Positions 52,565 through 53,637 of a stretch of 53,637 bases of DNA are shown here, one piece after another. A model generated the notes under the pieces. The model was not told where the DNA came from, ran no database searches, and saw only the letters and a list, made by a program, of their open reading frames with translations. The position numbers and the translations under genes were made by a program. Origin of the DNA: an uncultured Geobacteraceae bacterium. GTDB taxonomy: Bacteria; Desulfobacterota; Desulfuromonadia; Geobacterales; CAIOGM01. The DNA is taken from NCBI GenBank assembly GCA_903902345.1, contig CAIUUR010000161.1:1-53637 (forward strand). The letters run 5' to 3'. Every line of letters begins with the position of its first letter. The stretch's first letter is position 1.

Positions 52565-52718
52565 TCATCTCTCGGAGCCATTCGACTTCACAGTGGCAGA
52601 TCTCCGCCGCTTCCTTCAGCGGCAAAGGAACTTCTCGGACCGGGGAAATCAAGGCTTTCAGTTCATCCCGGAGAGCGGAGGCAATCATCTGAACCATTTT
52701 GATTTCTTCACTGCTCAT
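52527..52718 (-). CDS. Small phage-type DNA-binding protein
   Basis: The start at 52718 (MSSEEIKMVQ) has GAGGGGGG upstream and is preferred over 52748. The 63-residue protein contains a helix-turn-helix-like segment (PLKEAAEICHCEVEWLREMI). The C-terminal residues lie in the region shared out of frame with the polyprotein fragment, so its original end may have been different. Small excisionase or Cox-like regulators have this size. Function is not identified. Confidence 0.5.
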   Translation of the reverse strand: MSSEEIKMVQMIASALRDELKALISPVREVPLPLKEAAEICHCEVEWLREMIQRKLLLGYPTA

Positions 52719-52761
52719 AACCGCCCCCCTCAGAAACTTGCTTGACATACATAAATTAAGA

Positions 52762-52773
52762 ATTAAGCTTAAT
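52762..52773. promoter_or_regulatory. AT-rich palindrome ATTAAGCTTAAT, candidate operator
   Basis: The 12-bp perfect palindrome lies in the 45-bp gap upstream of the small DNA-binding gene, within AT-rich sequence unlike the surrounding chromosome. It may be an operator for a phage regulator. Confidence 0.35.
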
Positions 52774-52793
52774 CACTTTCAATCCGTGTACGA

Positions 52794-53003
52794 TTAAGTC
52801 GCGCATACGTGCGGTATCGTCAGAATCTTCAGGTCACTCCGTCGGTAGTACTTCTTTGACTTATGTGACGGGAGCATGATTTGAGGGATACCGCGTTCCC
52901 GGCAGGCAATCAGGAGCGTTCTCTTGCTGCCGAAGCCGGTAAACGTCATGGCGCTCTTTTGGTCCAACAGTTCGGAAACATCGACAACAGGTTCATCTTC
53001 CAT
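52794..53003 (-). CDS. Small MerR/excisionase-type helix-turn-helix protein
   Basis: The 69-residue protein reads RTLLIACRERGIPQIMLPSHKSKKYYRRSDL, typical of HTH_17/excisionase-like proteins (quoted here in two parts: LIACRERGIPQIML, KYYRRSDL). Such proteins direct excision or early phage transcription. It lies divergent from the CI-type repressor, the usual position of a phage switch gene. ATG at 53003 with AGGGAG upstream. Confidence 0.6.
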   Translation of the reverse strand: MEDEPVVDVSELLDQKSAMTFTGFGSKRTLLIACRERGIPQIMLPSHKSKKYYRRSDLKILTIPHVCAT

Positions 53004-53103
53004 TGTTTTTTCTCCCTTCCGGTGATAGAGTCGGGACTGTTTTTCTAAGTTCGTTCCACTTTTAACTATGTTATTGACATTACAATATAGTGGAGTTCAC
53101 ATA

Positions 53104-53553
53104 ATGTCAGCTGAAAAAGTGACAAAAAGTGATTTATCCGGCGTCATAAGTAGACTCATGGCGATGCTTGATAAGACCTATGAATATGAAATCGGCCAAC
53201 TTCTTGACATTGAGAGGACTGCGCTTTCCCAGCGGAAAAAGCGGGGTAGTGTGCCTGTTGACAAGGTTGTGAATTTGTGTCGAGAATATGGTTTGGATGT
53301 CAACTGGGTGCTTACCGGAGATTTCAGTGATCCTGTTGCCGTAAGAAATACAACATATGGTGAGCAATTGGAGTTGACACCGGAAGAGATGGACGCATTA
53401 AGAATTATGCGAAGATGTCCAGAGGCTGTCGCGGTAGTGCGGATGATGGGTGCAATGGATGGTGACACGCAGAAGAATATTCAGCTCAGTGTTCAGAAAG
53501 AGGAACTGCTCAGGGAGCTGATGCGAGAACGGAACGGGAAGAGAGCGGCGTGA
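53104..53553 (+). CDS. CI-like phage repressor, helix-turn-helix
   Basis: I take the ATG at 53104 (MSAEKVTKSDL), giving 149 residues. The N-terminal domain resembles the phage CI repressor helix-turn-helix family (Pfam Phage_CI_repr): IGQLLDIERTALSQRKKRG and REYGLDVNWVLTG. The C-terminal half is helical and lacks the Ser-Lys peptidase of LexA-type repressors. It is divergent from the small MerR-type gene, and the 100-bp gap holds TTGACA and an imperfect CCACT...AGTGG inverted repeat. Base composition is clearly lower in GC than the chromosome. Confidence 0.8.
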   Translation: MSAEKVTKSDLSGVISRLMAMLDKTYEYEIGQLLDIERTALSQRKKRGSVPVDKVVNLCREYGLDVNWVLTGDFSDPVAVRNTTYGEQLELTPEEMDALRIMRRCPEAVAVVRMMGAMDGDTQKNIQLSVQKEELLRELMRERNGKRAA

Positions 53554-53637
53554 ATACGACAATAGGTTTAGCGGGAGCGGCGTTTATTGCATTTCTTTTA
53601 CAATTATGGTCCATGGGTCCAACCGGTGATTTTGTAG
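53550..53637 (+). CDS. Small membrane protein, truncated by window end
   Basis: A GTG at 53550 overlaps the repressor stop (GTGA) and opens a frame reading MNTTIGLAGAAFIAFLLQLW, one hydrophobic segment, to the end of the window. It is translationally coupled to the repressor. It has no recognisable family in the visible 29 residues. Confidence 0.5.
   Translation, partial: MNTTIGLAGAAFIAFLLQLWSMGPTGDFV

Noticed and set aside
1-53637. CRISPR array
   Set aside because: No set of identical repeats of 23-40 bp with regular unique spacers was seen; the short tandem units found are far too short.

Overview
The window looks like the chromosome of a delta-proteobacterium of the Geobacter group (Desulfuromonadia). 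I infer this from gene content and order, not from a database search. The clues are a GC-rich sequence, a DUF485/acetate permease pair beside an IclR regulator and yebC-ruvC-ruvA, the run pheA-tyrA-aroA-cmk-ispH-rpsA-ihfB, a PEP-CTERM protein, a sigma-54 activator and many two-component genes. Nearly all of positions 1-51040 is ordinary core chromosome. Positions 51041-53637 are an accessory segment behind a tRNA-Leu gene.

Layout. 1-1.1 kb: the end of a secreted-type phosphodiesterase and a PEP-CTERM protein, both on the minus strand. 1.7-6.1 kb: rluD-pgeF, an alpha/beta hydrolase, a single-HKD phospholipase D-like protein, and hemE. 6.5-11 kb (minus): a MaoC-type dehydratase, an AhbD/NirJ-like radical SAM protein, an orphan OmpR-type regulator, the PEP-synthase/PPDK regulator and an M20 amidohydrolase. 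11.2-13.9 kb: prmA-rsmE-ltaE. 13.8-16.4 kb (minus): an 875-residue protein made of two fused copies of one glycosyltransferase. 16.5-16.8 kb: a small Cys-rich gene, absent from usual length-filtered calls, behind a consensus sigma-54 promoter. 16.9-25.1 kb (minus): a sigma-54 response regulator, its Cache/PAS histidine kinase, a DUF294 nucleotidyltransferase, the acetate/cation symporter actP, its DUF485 partner and an IclR regulator, which together look like an acetate uptake and sensing island.

25.5-27.3 kb: yebC-ruvC-ruvA without ruvB. 27.4-30.9 kb (minus): a HlyD/ATPase/ABC-2 permease exporter and a UspA protein. 31.1-33.3 kb: a second IclR regulator and an M16 peptidase. 33.5-39.0 kb: uppP-radC followed by mlaE-mlaF-mlaD-tolC-like-mlaC, a lipid-trafficking operon with an outer-membrane channel gene embedded in it. 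39.1-43.6 kb: a three-gene operon of a membrane-anchored receiver-like protein, an exported protein of unknown family and a PilB/GspE-type ATPase. 43.7-50.8 kb: bifunctional pheA, tyrA, aroA, cmk, ispH, rpsA, ihfB. 50.9 kb: tRNA-Leu(UAA) with a strong terminator.

The last 2.6 kb hold a degraded phage or mobile element: two broken genes related to large phage polyproteins (one with a HELAH protease motif, one with two frameshifts), two small helix-turn-helix proteins, a divergent CI-type repressor and the start of a small membrane protein. No integrase is inside the window. Many gene junctions also carry short self-complementary or tandem mini-repeats of unrelated sequence. The strongest candidates for something undescribed are the sigma-54-driven Cys-rich gene next to its likely activator, and the receiver-like/exported/PilB-like cassette.
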